Shown here: piece by piece, positions 48,788 to 59,284 of the stretch
Layout: each line of letters begins with the position of its first letter
Numbering within the stretch: position 1 is the stretch's first letter
Assembly (NCBI GenBank): GCA_028286395.1
Contig: JAQBRS010000001.1
Span: forward strand, 1 to 64,000
DNA length: 64,000 nucleotides
Source of the DNA: Candidatus Saccharimonadota bacterium
GTDB lineage: Bacteria; Patescibacteriota; Saccharimonadia; Saccharimonadales; Saccharimonadaceae
Direction: 5' to 3'
Translations under genes and position numbers: made by a program
Notes under the pieces: generated by a model
The model's database searches: none
Told to the model about the DNA's origin: nothing
Seen by the model: only the letters and a program-made list of their open reading frames with translations

Positions 48788-50479
48788 CTAATAGCGTGGT
48801 GGTAATTCGTGTTCGTAGACAGTATCAAGACGCCCACTTTGCGCACCCTGAGCAATTCCCCACAAATAAGCATCTGGGCGAAGGTTGAATACCTCTGCTG
48901 GATCACCAGAGTTGTCATTATTGCTCGATCCGGCTGTACGCCATAATTGCACTTGGTTTGCCATCACCGGACCATTGATCGTGAGGAGCTGATTACAATT
49001 ATTGATCGTGATTGACGTGCGGTTAATATCGGAGCAAGTATTGAGGGTACCCTCAGCGCTGAGCCAAGCATCTACCTGGGTGGCGGTACTTTTAATATTA
49101 ATGTTCTTCGCCAAAATGATTAGCTGAGGAATCTGGTCGCTCGACGTTAATAGGTCTGTCGTGTACTTGATATCCCCCGCAATCGTTACATCCTGGTAGG
49201 TCTTGGATACGGGATTATAGGTATTAATGATCACCGACTGCCCCTTTTGAAGGGTTCCGCCACTAATGACAAGTGGTCCGGAAGTCTTATATGTTCCGCT
49301 CAGTCCCGAAACGTCAACCGTACCCGACAACGTCGACCCCGCCGAGGTTACCGGGAAAGTTCCCGCCACATCTGGAATTGTCCGTGCTGCATTGTACAGA
49401 CCGTAGTTAGCTTTTGGCGTTGTCTTGCAATTACTGTTGGTTGCGTTAGCAATAGTTAAGAATGTGTAACTACACGTCGTTGCATGCGAAAGGCCTCGTC
49501 CGGCAAATGCAGAACCCGACCCAATACCCGAGATAGTTCCCGTCGCCATCACGCCATACTCTCCCCAGCTGCCATAAATGCGATCGGTTTTCTCTAGCGT
49601 ACGGCAATCGGATAAATAGAAGATACCGTCAGCTGGCAAGTTAATTTGCATAACGTTATTCGAGTAAACGTTATTCACTTTGAAACGATATTTGTGATAC
49701 TGCTGAGCAGTAAATTTATAGCTTGCTGTTTGTCCATCACCCGTCCCTGTTCCACCCTGCGTGTAAGAAACTGTCTGACCTGTTGTCTCATCAAAGATAC
49801 TAACCGTAAAGTTGGTCGGCTGAACTCCGACGTTACCATTATCACCATCGTAAACCGTTGCCGTCATTGAAAGACTCCCCTGCGCCTGACACGGCGTACC
49901 AAATGGTAACGAGAAGTTATAGTAACTGCCACAGCCAGAACTATCGTTGCCATCACAACGATTCTGGTTAGAGACAGCCGAGTTACTTCCATTAGCCGCG
50001 TACGAGCCTACAATACCAGCCCCGGGAACCGACAGCTTGTAGCTAATCACTTTGTAGGTTCCAGCTGAATTCACCATCTTGGTATCAATCAACGCAACCC
50101 AGTAACCAGTGTTCGCATCATACGTAAAGCCACTGAGTGGAAATGTCGTGCTACTGTTCACACCGCTTCTGTTGTTAAACGATACCTGTGGGTGCGAGCT
50201 TGGGTTATTTTCAAACGAGAAAGAATTTGCCGTGACCGTAATTGTCCCAGGATCTGTCGCGTAATAGACGGGAATGGTGCTACTCGTCACACTCAGCTGG
50301 GCAGTGTCTTCAAGTGTATAGCGTGCAGCGTTACCATAATCACTCGAATCAGGACCAAGACTTGAGAGTGCATGCGCACTATGCGCTCCCCCAATAACAC
50401 CGATGAACAAGATCAGCATACTCACAAAGATGGATGCTATGTATTTTCGACTCTTTAGGTGTGTATATATCATATTCAT
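48788..50479 (-). CDS. secreted protein in pilus operon, unknown function
   Basis: Signal-peptide-like N-term; YGSWGEYGVMATGTISGIGSGSAFAGRGL. Confidence 0.65.
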   Translation of the reverse strand: MNMIYTHLKSRKYIASIFVSMLILFIGVIGGAHSAHALSSLGPDSSDYGNAARYTLEDTAQLSVTSSTIPVYYATDPGTITVTANSFSFENNPSSHPQVSFNNRSGVNSSTTFPLSGFTYDANTGYWVALIDTKMVNSAGTYKVISYKLSVPGAGIVGSYAANGSNSAVSNQNRCDGNDSSGCGSYYNFSLPFGTPCQAQGSLSMTATVYDGDNGNVGVQPTNFTVSIFDETTGQTVSYTQGGTGTGDGQTASYKFTAQQYHKYRFKVNNVYSNNVMQINLPADGIFYLSDCRTLEKTDRIYGSWGEYGVMATGTISGIGSGSAFAGRGLSHATTCSYTFLTIANATNSNCKTTPKANYGLYNAARTIPDVAGTFPVTSAGSTLSGTVDVSGLSGTYKTSGPLVISGGTLQKGQSVIINTYNPVSKTYQDVTIAGDIKYTTDLLTSSDQIPQLIILAKNINIKSTATQVDAWLSAEGTLNTCSDINRTSITINNCNQLLTINGPVMANQVQLWRTAGSSNNDNSGDPAEVFNLRPDAYLWGIAQGAQSGRLDTVYEHELPPRY

Positions 50480-51564
50480 TATCGGTTCTTTACCGTTTGA
50501 CTCGTGATAATATTCGAACCTGATCCGACGGTTTGATCAACAAAGTTACTGCCGACACGGATATCTCCTCCGTGAACTTGAATTTTCGGACTCTTGGCAA
50601 TCACGATACAGAATGGCGTACTGTGGCTCCACGAACCATTGGACTGAGTGACTGGGTTTACCGATAGGGCATAACATAGTCTCGTGCCAATTGGATAATC
50701 GCCAATCGCCTGCTGAGCGACATTGATAGGCGTCACGTTCCTCGGGAACGTTACTCCCGTTCCACTCGCAATTGCGACCGCTCCGTTTCCATAATACTGT
50801 TCGGGTGAAGTTCCATTTATCGCCGCACTCGGAACGGAGCCGTTTGGTGGTACCTGGAACGTGACCACCCGCCACTGCGCGCTTGACGATGACGACCCTC
50901 CCGTATTATTGACCGAGGGGCTGAGTGTTGCCTTATCGGCACCGGTACTATCGCCGTCACTATACGTCGGCGTCCCCGTAATTGTTGGGACAAGGTTGAA
51001 ATCCAACCCCTGGTAGCAGAACCATCCGAGCGAGCTATTGCCATCCCAAGTGTAGCCACCGTTTTGACCGAGACTTTGCGTTTGAGCAAACGCCTTCTTT
51101 ACCGAGTACCAGCTGTACTGACCAGAAGCTGGGTTAATAGGAATTGGGTCCGTGGAAACGCTTGCAACACGATAGTTCGTCCATCCGCCGAAAAAGATGC
51201 TCCTATCACCGGCAATTCCCCCATTTGGACCGATCTTCCACGACCTAACAAGATTAGCGTTATTCGGATCACGCTTATTCACTAGGACGTAAGCAAAGAA
51301 ACCGCCAAAAGCGCTACACCCGGTAATCGTCGTGCTTCCCCCGCCAACGTTCGGGATAGAATACGAGTTTGCATTCGTTTTGTAGTAGCGCCAGACCGCA
51401 CCAAAACAGGTGCTGTAATTAAAAGCCGAACAACCCGACTGTCCCCCACCGCCACCAGGCCCGGCTTCAGCGGAGGCAAACCGTGGCACAAACGTAACAG
51501 CAATAATACCGACCGCAATACTTACCAAAGAAACTGTCAGAATCTTTTTAAAACGAAACGTCAT
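50479..51564 (-). CDS. secreted protein in pilus operon, unknown function
   Basis: Signal-peptide-like N-term; C-term KIQVHGGDIRVGSNFVDQTVGSGSNIITSQTVKNR; stop overlaps next start (TAATG). Confidence 0.65.
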   Translation of the reverse strand: MTFRFKKILTVSLVSIAVGIIAVTFVPRFASAEAGPGGGGGQSGCSAFNYSTCFGAVWRYYKTNANSYSIPNVGGGSTTITGCSAFGGFFAYVLVNKRDPNNANLVRSWKIGPNGGIAGDRSIFFGGWTNYRVASVSTDPIPINPASGQYSWYSVKKAFAQTQSLGQNGGYTWDGNSSLGWFCYQGLDFNLVPTITGTPTYSDGDSTGADKATLSPSVNNTGGSSSSSAQWRVVTFQVPPNGSVPSAAINGTSPEQYYGNGAVAIASGTGVTFPRNVTPINVAQQAIGDYPIGTRLCYALSVNPVTQSNGSWSHSTPFCIVIAKSPKIQVHGGDIRVGSNFVDQTVGSGSNIITSQTVKNR

Positions 51565-52118
51565 TAATTCCAGCCCTCCGATGGTATCTGGCTAAAGTAG
51601 GAATCTGCTTTAGTCGTGTCGCCAATTTCCCTGTATGCTCGCGAAAGAGCCCCATAGATGTCGTATTTGTAGGTATTGTTATTTCCATACTTGTCATTCA
51701 GTGGCAACAGCACGGTGTCGAGAGATTGTTGCGCTTGACCGATATCCATCATGAAGGATGCTTTTGCCAGTTGGGCATCGACAATCTGACGATCATCACC
51801 CGTTGCTTGAGCAGTAGTAACGTTCGTATTGACGAGTTGTGTCGCTTGATCAATGGATTGCGCATCTCCTGCGTTCACAAGTTTTGTTACCTTGTCTTGG
51901 TTTTGTTTTAACTTTTCTTGGTAAGCAGTCGTCACTTTATCCGTCGAACCGGCGCTCGTATCAGTCTTTTTGGCATGTGGAAGTACGTAGCCAAAATACA
52001 CGCCAGCGCTGGCGCCCACAACTACTAAAATCACTGCGATTAACAGAATACGCCGTGATTTTTTTGATTTTAATTTCTTGTCAGATTTGCCCATAGATGA
52101 ATACCTATTCTTAAGCAT
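51564..52118 (-). CDS. single-TM protein, TPR-like
   Basis: One TM plus helical repeat region. Confidence 0.55.
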   Translation of the reverse strand: MLKNRYSSMGKSDKKLKSKKSRRILLIAVILVVVGASAGVYFGYVLPHAKKTDTSAGSTDKVTTAYQEKLKQNQDKVTKLVNAGDAQSIDQATQLVNTNVTTAQATGDDRQIVDAQLAKASFMMDIGQAQQSLDTVLLPLNDKYGNNNTYKYDIYGALSRAYREIGDTTKADSYFSQIPSEGWN

Positions 52119-52179
52119 AATCTATTTGATTATTCCCCGCAATTAATATCGATAATATCTGTTAAAATAGAGATAGTTT

Positions 52180-53262
52180 ATGAGTTTATCCATCGGAATC
52201 GTCGGACTCCCTAATGTCGGCAAGTCTACCCTATTTAACGCACTAACCGACAATAATATTTTGGCGGCTAATTACCCGTTCGCGACCATCGAACCAAACA
52301 CGGGCATTATTCCCGTTCCTGATGAACGCTTGGCCATTCTTGAAAAGATGTACAACGCAGCGAAAGTTATTCCTGCGACCGTGACATTTGTTGATATCGC
52401 CGGTCTTGTTGCTGGCGCCAGTAAGGGCGAAGGGCTTGGCAATAAGTTCCTCGCGAATATTCGTGAATGCGACGCCATTATTCACGTCGTTCGCGCTTTC
52501 GATAACAGCGACGTCATTCACGTTGATGACAAAGTGGATCCTAAAAAAGATATCGAAACCATTAACACCGAGCTGATTCTTGCCGACCTGCAAAGTATCG
52601 AGAAGCAACTCCCCCGCCTTGAAAAAGAATCCAAATCCAATCCTACGGCGAAGGCTGAAATTGAACAGCTCACTAAACTTCAAGCAGGACTCCTTGAAGG
52701 CAAACTGGCGACCGAGATCGCTGGCTTGAATACAGAAGTTATTCAAGGACTACAACTCCTTTCAACCAAGCCTGTGATTTATGTCTTTAACGTTGACGAA
52801 CTTACTCTTGGTGATGATATCAAAAAGGAGGAGCTTTCCGCGCTCGTTACCCCCGCTGCCAGCATCTTTATCTGTGCGAAATTAGAGGAAGAACTCCGTG
52901 GGTTAGCCGAAGCCGACGCGCTCGAACTCCTTGATGCGTATAACGTCCAAGAATCTGGAGTCGTCCAGTTGGCACGGGTCGCTTATGATACGCTCGGCCT
53001 CCAAAGCTACCTTACCGCTGGACAAAAAGAAGTACGCGCTTGGACCATTCATCAAGGCAATACTGCTCCACAAGCAGCCGGCGTTATTCACACTGACTTT
53101 GAAAAAGGCTTTATCGCCGCTGCGATCGTCGACTTCGATGACTTAGTTGAAGCGGGAAGCGAAACAGCAGCCAAAGCTGCCGGTAAAATGCGCACTGAAG
53201 GCCGTGACTACGTGATGCGTCCTGGCGACGTCGTTGAATTTCGCTTTAACGTCAGTAAATAA
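52180..53262 (+). CDS. ychF: redox-regulated/ribosome-binding ATPase YchF
   Basis: IVGLPNVGKSTLFNALTDN, FVDIAGLVAGASKGEGLGNKFLANIRE, C-terminal TGS domain. Confidence 0.95.
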   Translation: MSLSIGIVGLPNVGKSTLFNALTDNNILAANYPFATIEPNTGIIPVPDERLAILEKMYNAAKVIPATVTFVDIAGLVAGASKGEGLGNKFLANIRECDAIIHVVRAFDNSDVIHVDDKVDPKKDIETINTELILADLQSIEKQLPRLEKESKSNPTAKAEIEQLTKLQAGLLEGKLATEIAGLNTEVIQGLQLLSTKPVIYVFNVDELTLGDDIKKEELSALVTPAASIFICAKLEEELRGLAEADALELLDAYNVQESGVVQLARVAYDTLGLQSYLTAGQKEVRAWTIHQGNTAPQAAGVIHTDFEKGFIAAAIVDFDDLVEAGSETAAKAAGKMRTEGRDYVMRPGDVVEFRFNVSK

Positions 53263-53267
53263 GTTCT

Positions 53268-53792
53268 TTAGGCAGCGTCAAATAACGGACGTTGTAACTC
53301 AAATGCAAGCTGTGCGCCAGTAACCCTCGCATGTAACTGAGCTTCTGTTTCTTTTTTTGCTTCGCCAGAAACAGTGATTGCCTGATACAAATTGGGTCGC
53401 TCGAATGGCCACAAAACGCTGCGTTCGGCAATCTCTGCAAAAGGTGCATTATTGCTATTAATTAAGTGGAGGTCGGCGCGCATCACTGCAAGCCCGGTGT
53501 TGTAGGCCGCACCAGTAACGAGGGACTGAACGAGTTCGTATGCTGCAAACCCCTGCGTAAAAGATCGATACTCTCTTGGAGCATCATCAATCCTGATATT
53601 TCGTAGCCATAAAGAAAGTTGCGCCAGCTCAAATAACGCACGTTGGTGCTCGAACAAGCGTTCGGCTTCCCCTTCGAGCCCTATTGTGTGGCGTAAGTAA
53701 TACGTTCCCAGCATGTCAGCATTATGTTCAGACAAATCTTCACCTGGAAAGTCGGGCTGTGTTTCGAGTACGATGAGTTTCGGCCGTTCCAT
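53268..53792 (-). CDS. hypothetical protein
   Basis: ORF. Confidence 0.5.
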   Translation of the reverse strand: MERPKLIVLETQPDFPGEDLSEHNADMLGTYYLRHTIGLEGEAERLFEHQRALFELAQLSLWLRNIRIDDAPREYRSFTQGFAAYELVQSLVTGAAYNTGLAVMRADLHLINSNNAPFAEIAERSVLWPFERPNLYQAITVSGEAKKETEAQLHARVTGAQLAFELQRPLFDAA

Positions 53793-53813
53793 GGAGGTAT
53801 TATAGACCTAAAT

Positions 53814-54536
53814 TTACTTTTTTCGTAGCAAATAGAATCGCTCTTGATTCCCTTTCGCACCAGCAACATCACTATCTCGTTTTGCTTGAATATGGAACAA
53901 CCCTTGCGTCCATAGTTCAAAGTCCCTTAAGATCTGGCGTCGGACAGCATCATTTTTAATAACGCCCTTATTCGTTTGGTCTTTACCTGCTTCAAACTGC
54001 GGTTTCACCATGGCAACAATCTGTGTGTTCTCGCCCGCCAGTTCACGTGCGATATGTGGCAGAATCTCACGAAGACTAATAAACGAGACGTCGATCACGA
54101 CAATGCCGGGCTTTTCTTTACGAAGGTAAAAATCACGAATATCAGTTTTTTCGTGCAGGCTAATTTGCGGGTGACCTTGCAGACTTGGGTGAAGCTGGTC
54201 GGTACCTACATCAACGGCGAACACTTTTTTTGCACCTCGTCGTAGTGAGAAGTCAGTAAATCCACCAGTACTACTGCCGACATCGAGAACAATTTTACCT
54301 CTAAAATCGAGTTTCAGAATTTGGGCAACACTCGCCAGTTTCAATCCCGCACGACTGACGTATTGTTCATCAACATCCATCTTAATCTGCGCGGTTGGTC
54401 CGACGAAAAAGCCCGGCTTTAAAATAAGTTGCCCGTTCACCGTTACTTTGCCGAGTTTAATAAAACTCTCGGCCTGCGAACGAGTCGGCACTAGTCCCCT
54501 GCGGGTCATTTCTGCATCAAGTCGTTTTTTATCCAT
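53814..54536 (-). CDS. tlyA: TlyA family rRNA methyltransferase (S4 + FtsJ)
   Basis: S4-like N-term MDKKRLDAEMTRRGLVPTRSQAESFIKLGKVTVNG; LDVGSSTGGFTDFSLRRGAKKVFAVDVGTDQL. Confidence 0.88.
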   Translation of the reverse strand: MDKKRLDAEMTRRGLVPTRSQAESFIKLGKVTVNGQLILKPGFFVGPTAQIKMDVDEQYVSRAGLKLASVAQILKLDFRGKIVLDVGSSTGGFTDFSLRRGAKKVFAVDVGTDQLHPSLQGHPQISLHEKTDIRDFYLRKEKPGIVVIDVSFISLREILPHIARELAGENTQIVAMVKPQFEAGKDQTNKGVIKNDAVRRQILRDFELWTQGLFHIQAKRDSDVAGAKGNQERFYLLRKK

Positions 54537-55011
54537 TACGTTCGCCCTTCAACCGCATTTGATCACGGACAATCCAGGCAGCGCCTGATACTTTTTCAAC
54601 TATAGTGAAGCCCTCAATATGAATCTTTTGACCATCTGGAATATCACTATGTTCTTTCACGCTAATATGCGGAGCATACGGCTGGCGATACGTCGCATCA
54701 TGGGTTAAATTTCCCAAGGCGATGACGAGTTGAGCATGAAGGTGTTGCAACTCATCAGAATCTTCGATCCGTTTTACGGGAATCTCCAGTTTATCCCCAA
54801 ACATGTCGTCACCGGAAACAGTGACGTCAAACGGTGTCAGCGTATTCACGAGCTTACGTAGATCCACACCATACGCAGGGTCGTAAGCTTGCTTGAGTGG
54901 AGGGAATAATGTGATACGATGTGGCAGCATTTCTGCTGGATACTCCACGCTCGGATCAATAACATCAACAAAGAATGCCGGAAGAAATTTTACTGACTTC
55001 TCGGCAGACAT
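54529..55011 (-). CDS. 2'-5' RNA ligase-like protein
   Basis: HRITLFPPLKQAYDP..; YRQPYAPHISVKEH. Confidence 0.6.
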   Translation of the reverse strand: MSAEKSVKFLPAFFVDVIDPSVEYPAEMLPHRITLFPPLKQAYDPAYGVDLRKLVNTLTPFDVTVSGDDMFGDKLEIPVKRIEDSDELQHLHAQLVIALGNLTHDATYRQPYAPHISVKEHSDIPDGQKIHIEGFTIVEKVSGAAWIVRDQMRLKGERNG

Positions 55012-55014
55012 GCT

Positions 55015-55581
55015 TTACTTCTTTCGTTCGCGGTATGAACCGTTTTCGGTATCAACCGAGATAACATCACCCGTCTTAATGAAGGCAGGGACTTTAATCG
55101 TTAATCCAGTTTCAAGTGTCGCGTCTTTCAGGACGCTACTGGTCGTGTCGCCTTTTACGACGTCTTCAGAATACGTTACTTGAAGAAAAACGTTCTTTGG
55201 AAGCTCCACGTTAATCACGCGGCCGTCGAAGAACTGCAAACTGAGTTCGTCACCCTCTTTGAGGTACCCCTTGGCCTCGTCGACAACTTCAGCAGAAAGC
55301 TGGAATTGCTCAAATGTGGTTGGATCCATAAAGTAAAAGTCCGCACCGTCACTATACAAATATTGTACCTTCTGGCTATTCACTTCGGCGGTGTCGATCT
55401 TTTCCTGACCCTTAAAGGTCTTTGGAATGACTGACCCGTCAATCAAGTTCTTGATTTTGACGTTCACGATGCTTCCACCGCGACCCATGACTTTTTGGTT
55501 ATAGTCGATCACACGAAAAGGCTTGCCATCAATTTGCACGACGACACCTTTTTTAAGATCTGTAGGCTGGTAGTACGCCAT
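55015..55581 (-). CDS. efp: elongation factor P
   Basis: TDLKKGVVVQIDGKPFRVIDYNQKVMGRGGSIVNVKIKNL; TGLTIKVPAFIKTGDVISVDTENGSYRER. Confidence 0.95.
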   Translation of the reverse strand: MAYYQPTDLKKGVVVQIDGKPFRVIDYNQKVMGRGGSIVNVKIKNLIDGSVIPKTFKGQEKIDTAEVNSQKVQYLYSDGADFYFMDPTTFEQFQLSAEVVDEAKGYLKEGDELSLQFFDGRVINVELPKNVFLQVTYSEDVVKGDTTSSVLKDATLETGLTIKVPAFIKTGDVISVDTENGSYRERKK

Positions 55582-55587
55582 CGCAGG

Positions 55588-55788
55588 TTATCCCTGAGAT
55601 ACGAATGGTAGTAACGCGAGGTGACGAGCACGCTTGATAGCAGTCGCGAGTTGACGCTGTTGCTTTGCGCTAAGGCCAGTCTTACCGATTGGTTCGATCT
55701 GTCCGTAGATGTTGATGAAACGCTGCAGTGTTTTGACATCTTTGTAGTCAAAATATACAGGAGTATCTTTCTTTAGTCGTTTTGGCAT
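55588..55788 (-). CDS. rpsR: 30S ribosomal protein S18
   Basis: [50 protein letters not shown]. Confidence 0.95.
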   Translation of the reverse strand: MPKRLKKDTPVYFDYKDVKTLQRFINIYGQIEPIGKTGLSAKQQRQLATAIKRARHLALLPFVSQG

Positions 55789-55822
55789 TTCTTATTTCTC
55801 CTTAGAATTAGTCTAGATAGTT

Positions 55823-56275
55823 CTAGAATGGAATTTCACTTAAATCAATTGGTTTGTCTTCGATGTCTTCAATGACAACATCTTCAGATTTGCTCGAGTT
55901 ACTGGAACCTGAGCGAGGCGCTGATGAGCGAGGCGCACCGCCTTCGCTGTCACCGTTTGGACCGTCAAGGAAGGTAACGTCAGTTGCAGTCACTTCAACG
56001 CGTGAGCGCTTTTTACCGGTTTCTTTGTCATCCCAGCTATCTTGGCGAAGTCGTCCTTGAACGAGGACACGACGTCCTTTACCGAGGTATTGGATCACGA
56101 GATCACCGAGCTTTTCCCAAGCGGTGATTTCGAAAAAGTCAGCTGCATCACTATCACCACCGCGGTCAACAGCAATGCTGAAGCTAGCGATCGTCTTGCC
56201 ACCGGTAGTGGTTCGTTGTTCAGGATCGCGAGTAAGGCGGCCCATGAGGATTACTTGGTTGATACTCTTCGCCAT
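55823..56275 (-). CDS. ssb: single-stranded DNA-binding protein
   Basis: INQVILMGRLTRDPEQRTT.. and C-terminal tip DLSEIPF. Confidence 0.95.
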   Translation of the reverse strand: MAKSINQVILMGRLTRDPEQRTTTGGKTIASFSIAVDRGGDSDAADFFEITAWEKLGDLVIQYLGKGRRVLVQGRLRQDSWDDKETGKKRSRVEVTATDVTFLDGPNGDSEGGAPRSSAPRSGSSNSSKSEDVVIEDIEDKPIDLSEIPF

Positions 56276-56300
56276 AATTGTTTACTCCCCTTGTCCTAAT

Positions 56301-56657
56301 TTATTCTTTAGTCGTATCAGTTGTTGCGTCTTCAGTTGCCTGTGCTTGCTGTTCAGCGAGTGCTTTTCGAGCTTTCTCGTTTACAGTTACAAGAAGGTAA
56401 CGGAGGACTTCGTCAGTAATATTAAAGATGTTACTGATCTTGAGCGGCGCGTCTGCTGGAAGTGATACATCCATGTAGATGTAGACACCAAATTCTTCAC
56501 GACGAATTGGGTATGCAAGTTTTTTCTTACCCCAGTTATCTTCGCGAACAATTGTTCCGCCAGCGTTTTTAATGATGTCACGGACTTTCGTCAGTGGTGT
56601 TTCGAGATCTGCTTCCAGATCAGGGTGGATGAGAACGGTTAGTTCGTATTCCTTCAT
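56301..56657 (-). CDS. rpsF: 30S ribosomal protein S6
   Basis: KEYELTVLIHPDLEADLETPLTKVRDIIKNAGGTIVREDNWGKKKLAYPIRREEFGVYI. Confidence 0.93.
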   Translation of the reverse strand: MKEYELTVLIHPDLEADLETPLTKVRDIIKNAGGTIVREDNWGKKKLAYPIRREEFGVYIYMDVSLPADAPLKISNIFNITDEVLRYLLVTVNEKARKALAEQQAQATEDATTDTTKE

Positions 56658-56862
56658 GCTTCTCCTTTTGGGATCCGGCCGTTTCCGGTCGAATGCTTAT
56701 ACTTCTCTTAAGTTCATATAAGCTTGAGTTATTATCTCTGTTATTATACCGTAACTCACCCTTTTCGGCAAGGTGTCGATCACCGGTCACCTACATCTAG
56801 ATTACTCATCAAAAAGAGCCGGTACAATGCCGACTCATTTTTGGTTAACGTTCATGTAAGAA

Positions 56863-59139
56863 TTACCCGAGATCGTCACCATTAATATCGGTTGAACCAT
56901 CAGGTGTACGAGCGCCAAAGACATCATCGAAGCTGCTTACAAGGACGTCTCGAGGCCGTGCGCCGTCCGCAGGACCAATGATCCCCTGTTCTTCCATGTT
57001 TTCAATCAAGCGGGCTGCACGGGCGTAGCCAACACGTAGGCGGCGTTGCAACAGGCTGGCACTGGCTTTACCTGCGTCAATCACGACACGGACAGCGTCG
57101 CGATACATGTCGTCGTCACCATCGCCGTCTCGGTCGAAGTCCATCACCACACCGCCCTTACCATTAAGGACAACTGGCATACTGACCACTTCGTCGTTGT
57201 ACTGTGGAGGAGATTGCGCACGGAGGTGATCAGAAATCTTCACAACTTCTTCATCGGTTACCCAAGCACCTTGGATACGCTTTGGCTTGCTCATGGAAGG
57301 CGTCAGCATCAGCATGTCACCTTGTCCTAGGAGTTTCTCTGCACCAACTTGGTCGAGAATCGTTCGAGAGTCAATTTGAGATGCTACCGTAAAGGCAATA
57401 CGGGCCGGCACGTTGGCCTTGATCAGACCAGTAATGACATCGACGGATGGACGTTGCGTTGCAAGCACCAAGTGAATACCGACAGCACGAGCCTTTTGGG
57501 CAAGACGGACGATCAAGGCTTCAACGTCACGAGACGCAACCATCATCAGGTCGGCCAACTCATCGATCACGATCACGATGTATGGCATTGCGCCGTCTTG
57601 GTGTTCTTGTGGAATGCCGTCTTCGTCAGCAATCGTAATTTTCTTTGATCCTGACTGAACCAAATTGTTATACGTCCCAATATCGCGAACCTTGTGTGAG
57701 GCAAGCAACTTGTAGCGTCGCTCCATCTCGTTCACTGCCCACTTGAGGGCGCTGATTGTCTTCTCAGGTTCATTGATGACAGGGGTTAAAAGGTGCGGAA
57801 TATCTTCATATGGCGCCATTTCGACTTGCTTTGGGTCGACCAGAATCAGCTTCATTTCACTTGGGCTGTTATGGTACAAAAGGCTGGTGAGCAAGGTATT
57901 AATCATGACCGACTTACCCGAACCAGTTTGACCAGCGATCAAAAGGTGGGGCATCTTGTTGAGTTCACCGAGCGTTGCTTGGCCGGAAATATCTTTACCA
58001 ATCGCGAACTTAAGTGGCTCGTTATCAGCTTTCCACTGCGGACTGGTAAGAATCGAGTGCAAGCGCACATCGGCTGCTTTGCGGTTTGGCACTTCGATAC
58101 CAACGGCTTTTTGGCCAGGAATTGGCGCTTCGATACGAAGGCTCTGGGCCGCGAGGTTCAGCGCAATGTTGGTTTCAAGCTGCGTAATACGCGTCAACTT
58201 CACTCCTGAAGGTGGCTTCAAGGTGTACTGTGTCACCTTAGGACCAATGTTGGCACCTTCCATGTCGACATCAATATTGAATTCGCTTAACGTGTCTTTA
58301 ATAATCTGAGCGTTCTGTTGGACATCGCCGGCATCGGCAGGAGATTGTTTCTTTTCAAGGAGGTCGACCGAGGGAGCTTCCCAGTTGGGGTCGCTGACAG
58401 TCATAAGCGCCGCACGATCTTCGGCAGCCTTATCACGTGGTGTTGAGCCCTTGAGGCTTGAGAGTCGAGATTGTCGCTTCTCATCTTCGTCCATGGTTGG
58501 CACGCCGGCGTTTAACTTGAAGTCAGCAGCTAGTGTTGATCGTGCAGGCGCATCAAGTGCGGCCGCATTACGCATGACTTTGACATTGGCCTCTTGTTCG
58601 CTGGTATCACGACGAGTTAACTGCCAGATCTTCTTGATAATCGTAATCGGTGACACACGAATAATAAACAATGCCGTGATAAAGATCAGAAGGATATAGA
58701 CGAATGCAGCAACACCCATATTGACGAGCATCAACATACCGCTGTTGACAGTATCACCAACGAAACCACCAGTGGTCTTGCCGTCAGCGTTCTTTAAAAG
58801 CCCAAATAATCCTGCGAACCATACTAATGAGACAACAGTCGCGAATTTCATGACAAACGGCAAACGGTTATCTTCGGCACGGAAGATCTCAACCGCAACG
58901 TAGATGAACACCAATGGCACCACGTAGGTTGCGTAACCAATCGTATTAAGTGCGGCCGTGTTAAGCCAATCGAGGATCGGTCCCCCAATATGGAACCAGC
59001 TTAAGATAAGAATCAACGAAAACGCAATTAAGAAGAGTGCGCCAACTTGCGCCCAGAAACCCTGTGGCAGCGCATGTTGCGGTGCTTGTGGCGCTGATCT
59101 TTTCCTACTATGAGAGCTTCGTTTTTTTCTTTTTGCCAT
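56863..59139 (-). CDS. ftsK: DNA translocase FtsK/SpoIIIE
   Basis: MPHLLIAGQTGSGKSVMINTLLTSLLYHN, LILVDPKQVEMAPYEDIPHLLTPV, C-terminal gamma winged helix RLRVGYARAARLIENMEEQGIIGPADGARPRDVL. Confidence 0.95.
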   Translation of the reverse strand: MAKRKKRSSHSRKRSAPQAPQHALPQGFWAQVGALFLIAFSLILILSWFHIGGPILDWLNTAALNTIGYATYVVPLVFIYVAVEIFRAEDNRLPFVMKFATVVSLVWFAGLFGLLKNADGKTTGGFVGDTVNSGMLMLVNMGVAAFVYILLIFITALFIIRVSPITIIKKIWQLTRRDTSEQEANVKVMRNAAALDAPARSTLAADFKLNAGVPTMDEDEKRQSRLSSLKGSTPRDKAAEDRAALMTVSDPNWEAPSVDLLEKKQSPADAGDVQQNAQIIKDTLSEFNIDVDMEGANIGPKVTQYTLKPPSGVKLTRITQLETNIALNLAAQSLRIEAPIPGQKAVGIEVPNRKAADVRLHSILTSPQWKADNEPLKFAIGKDISGQATLGELNKMPHLLIAGQTGSGKSVMINTLLTSLLYHNSPSEMKLILVDPKQVEMAPYEDIPHLLTPVINEPEKTISALKWAVNEMERRYKLLASHKVRDIGTYNNLVQSGSKKITIADEDGIPQEHQDGAMPYIVIVIDELADLMMVASRDVEALIVRLAQKARAVGIHLVLATQRPSVDVITGLIKANVPARIAFTVASQIDSRTILDQVGAEKLLGQGDMLMLTPSMSKPKRIQGAWVTDEEVVKISDHLRAQSPPQYNDEVVSMPVVLNGKGGVVMDFDRDGDGDDDMYRDAVRVVIDAGKASASLLQRRLRVGYARAARLIENMEEQGIIGPADGARPRDVLVSSFDDVFGARTPDGSTDINGDDLG

Positions 59140-59239
59140 AATCTTTATATTATATGCGGTTCTACCCGCTTTTCCTGAATGATATTATAGCAAAATTTAC
59201 TACATTTTGCAAGAGGCTTATGGTTGCACGCATCTGTGT

Positions 59240-59272
59240 ACAAAAAAGCCCCGCAGATGCAGGGCTTTTTAT
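59240..59272. terminator. terminator after RNase J
   Basis: AAAAAGCCCCGCAGATGCAGGGCTTTTTATC. Confidence 0.8.
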
Positions 59273-59284
59273 CAATGGCGTCGA

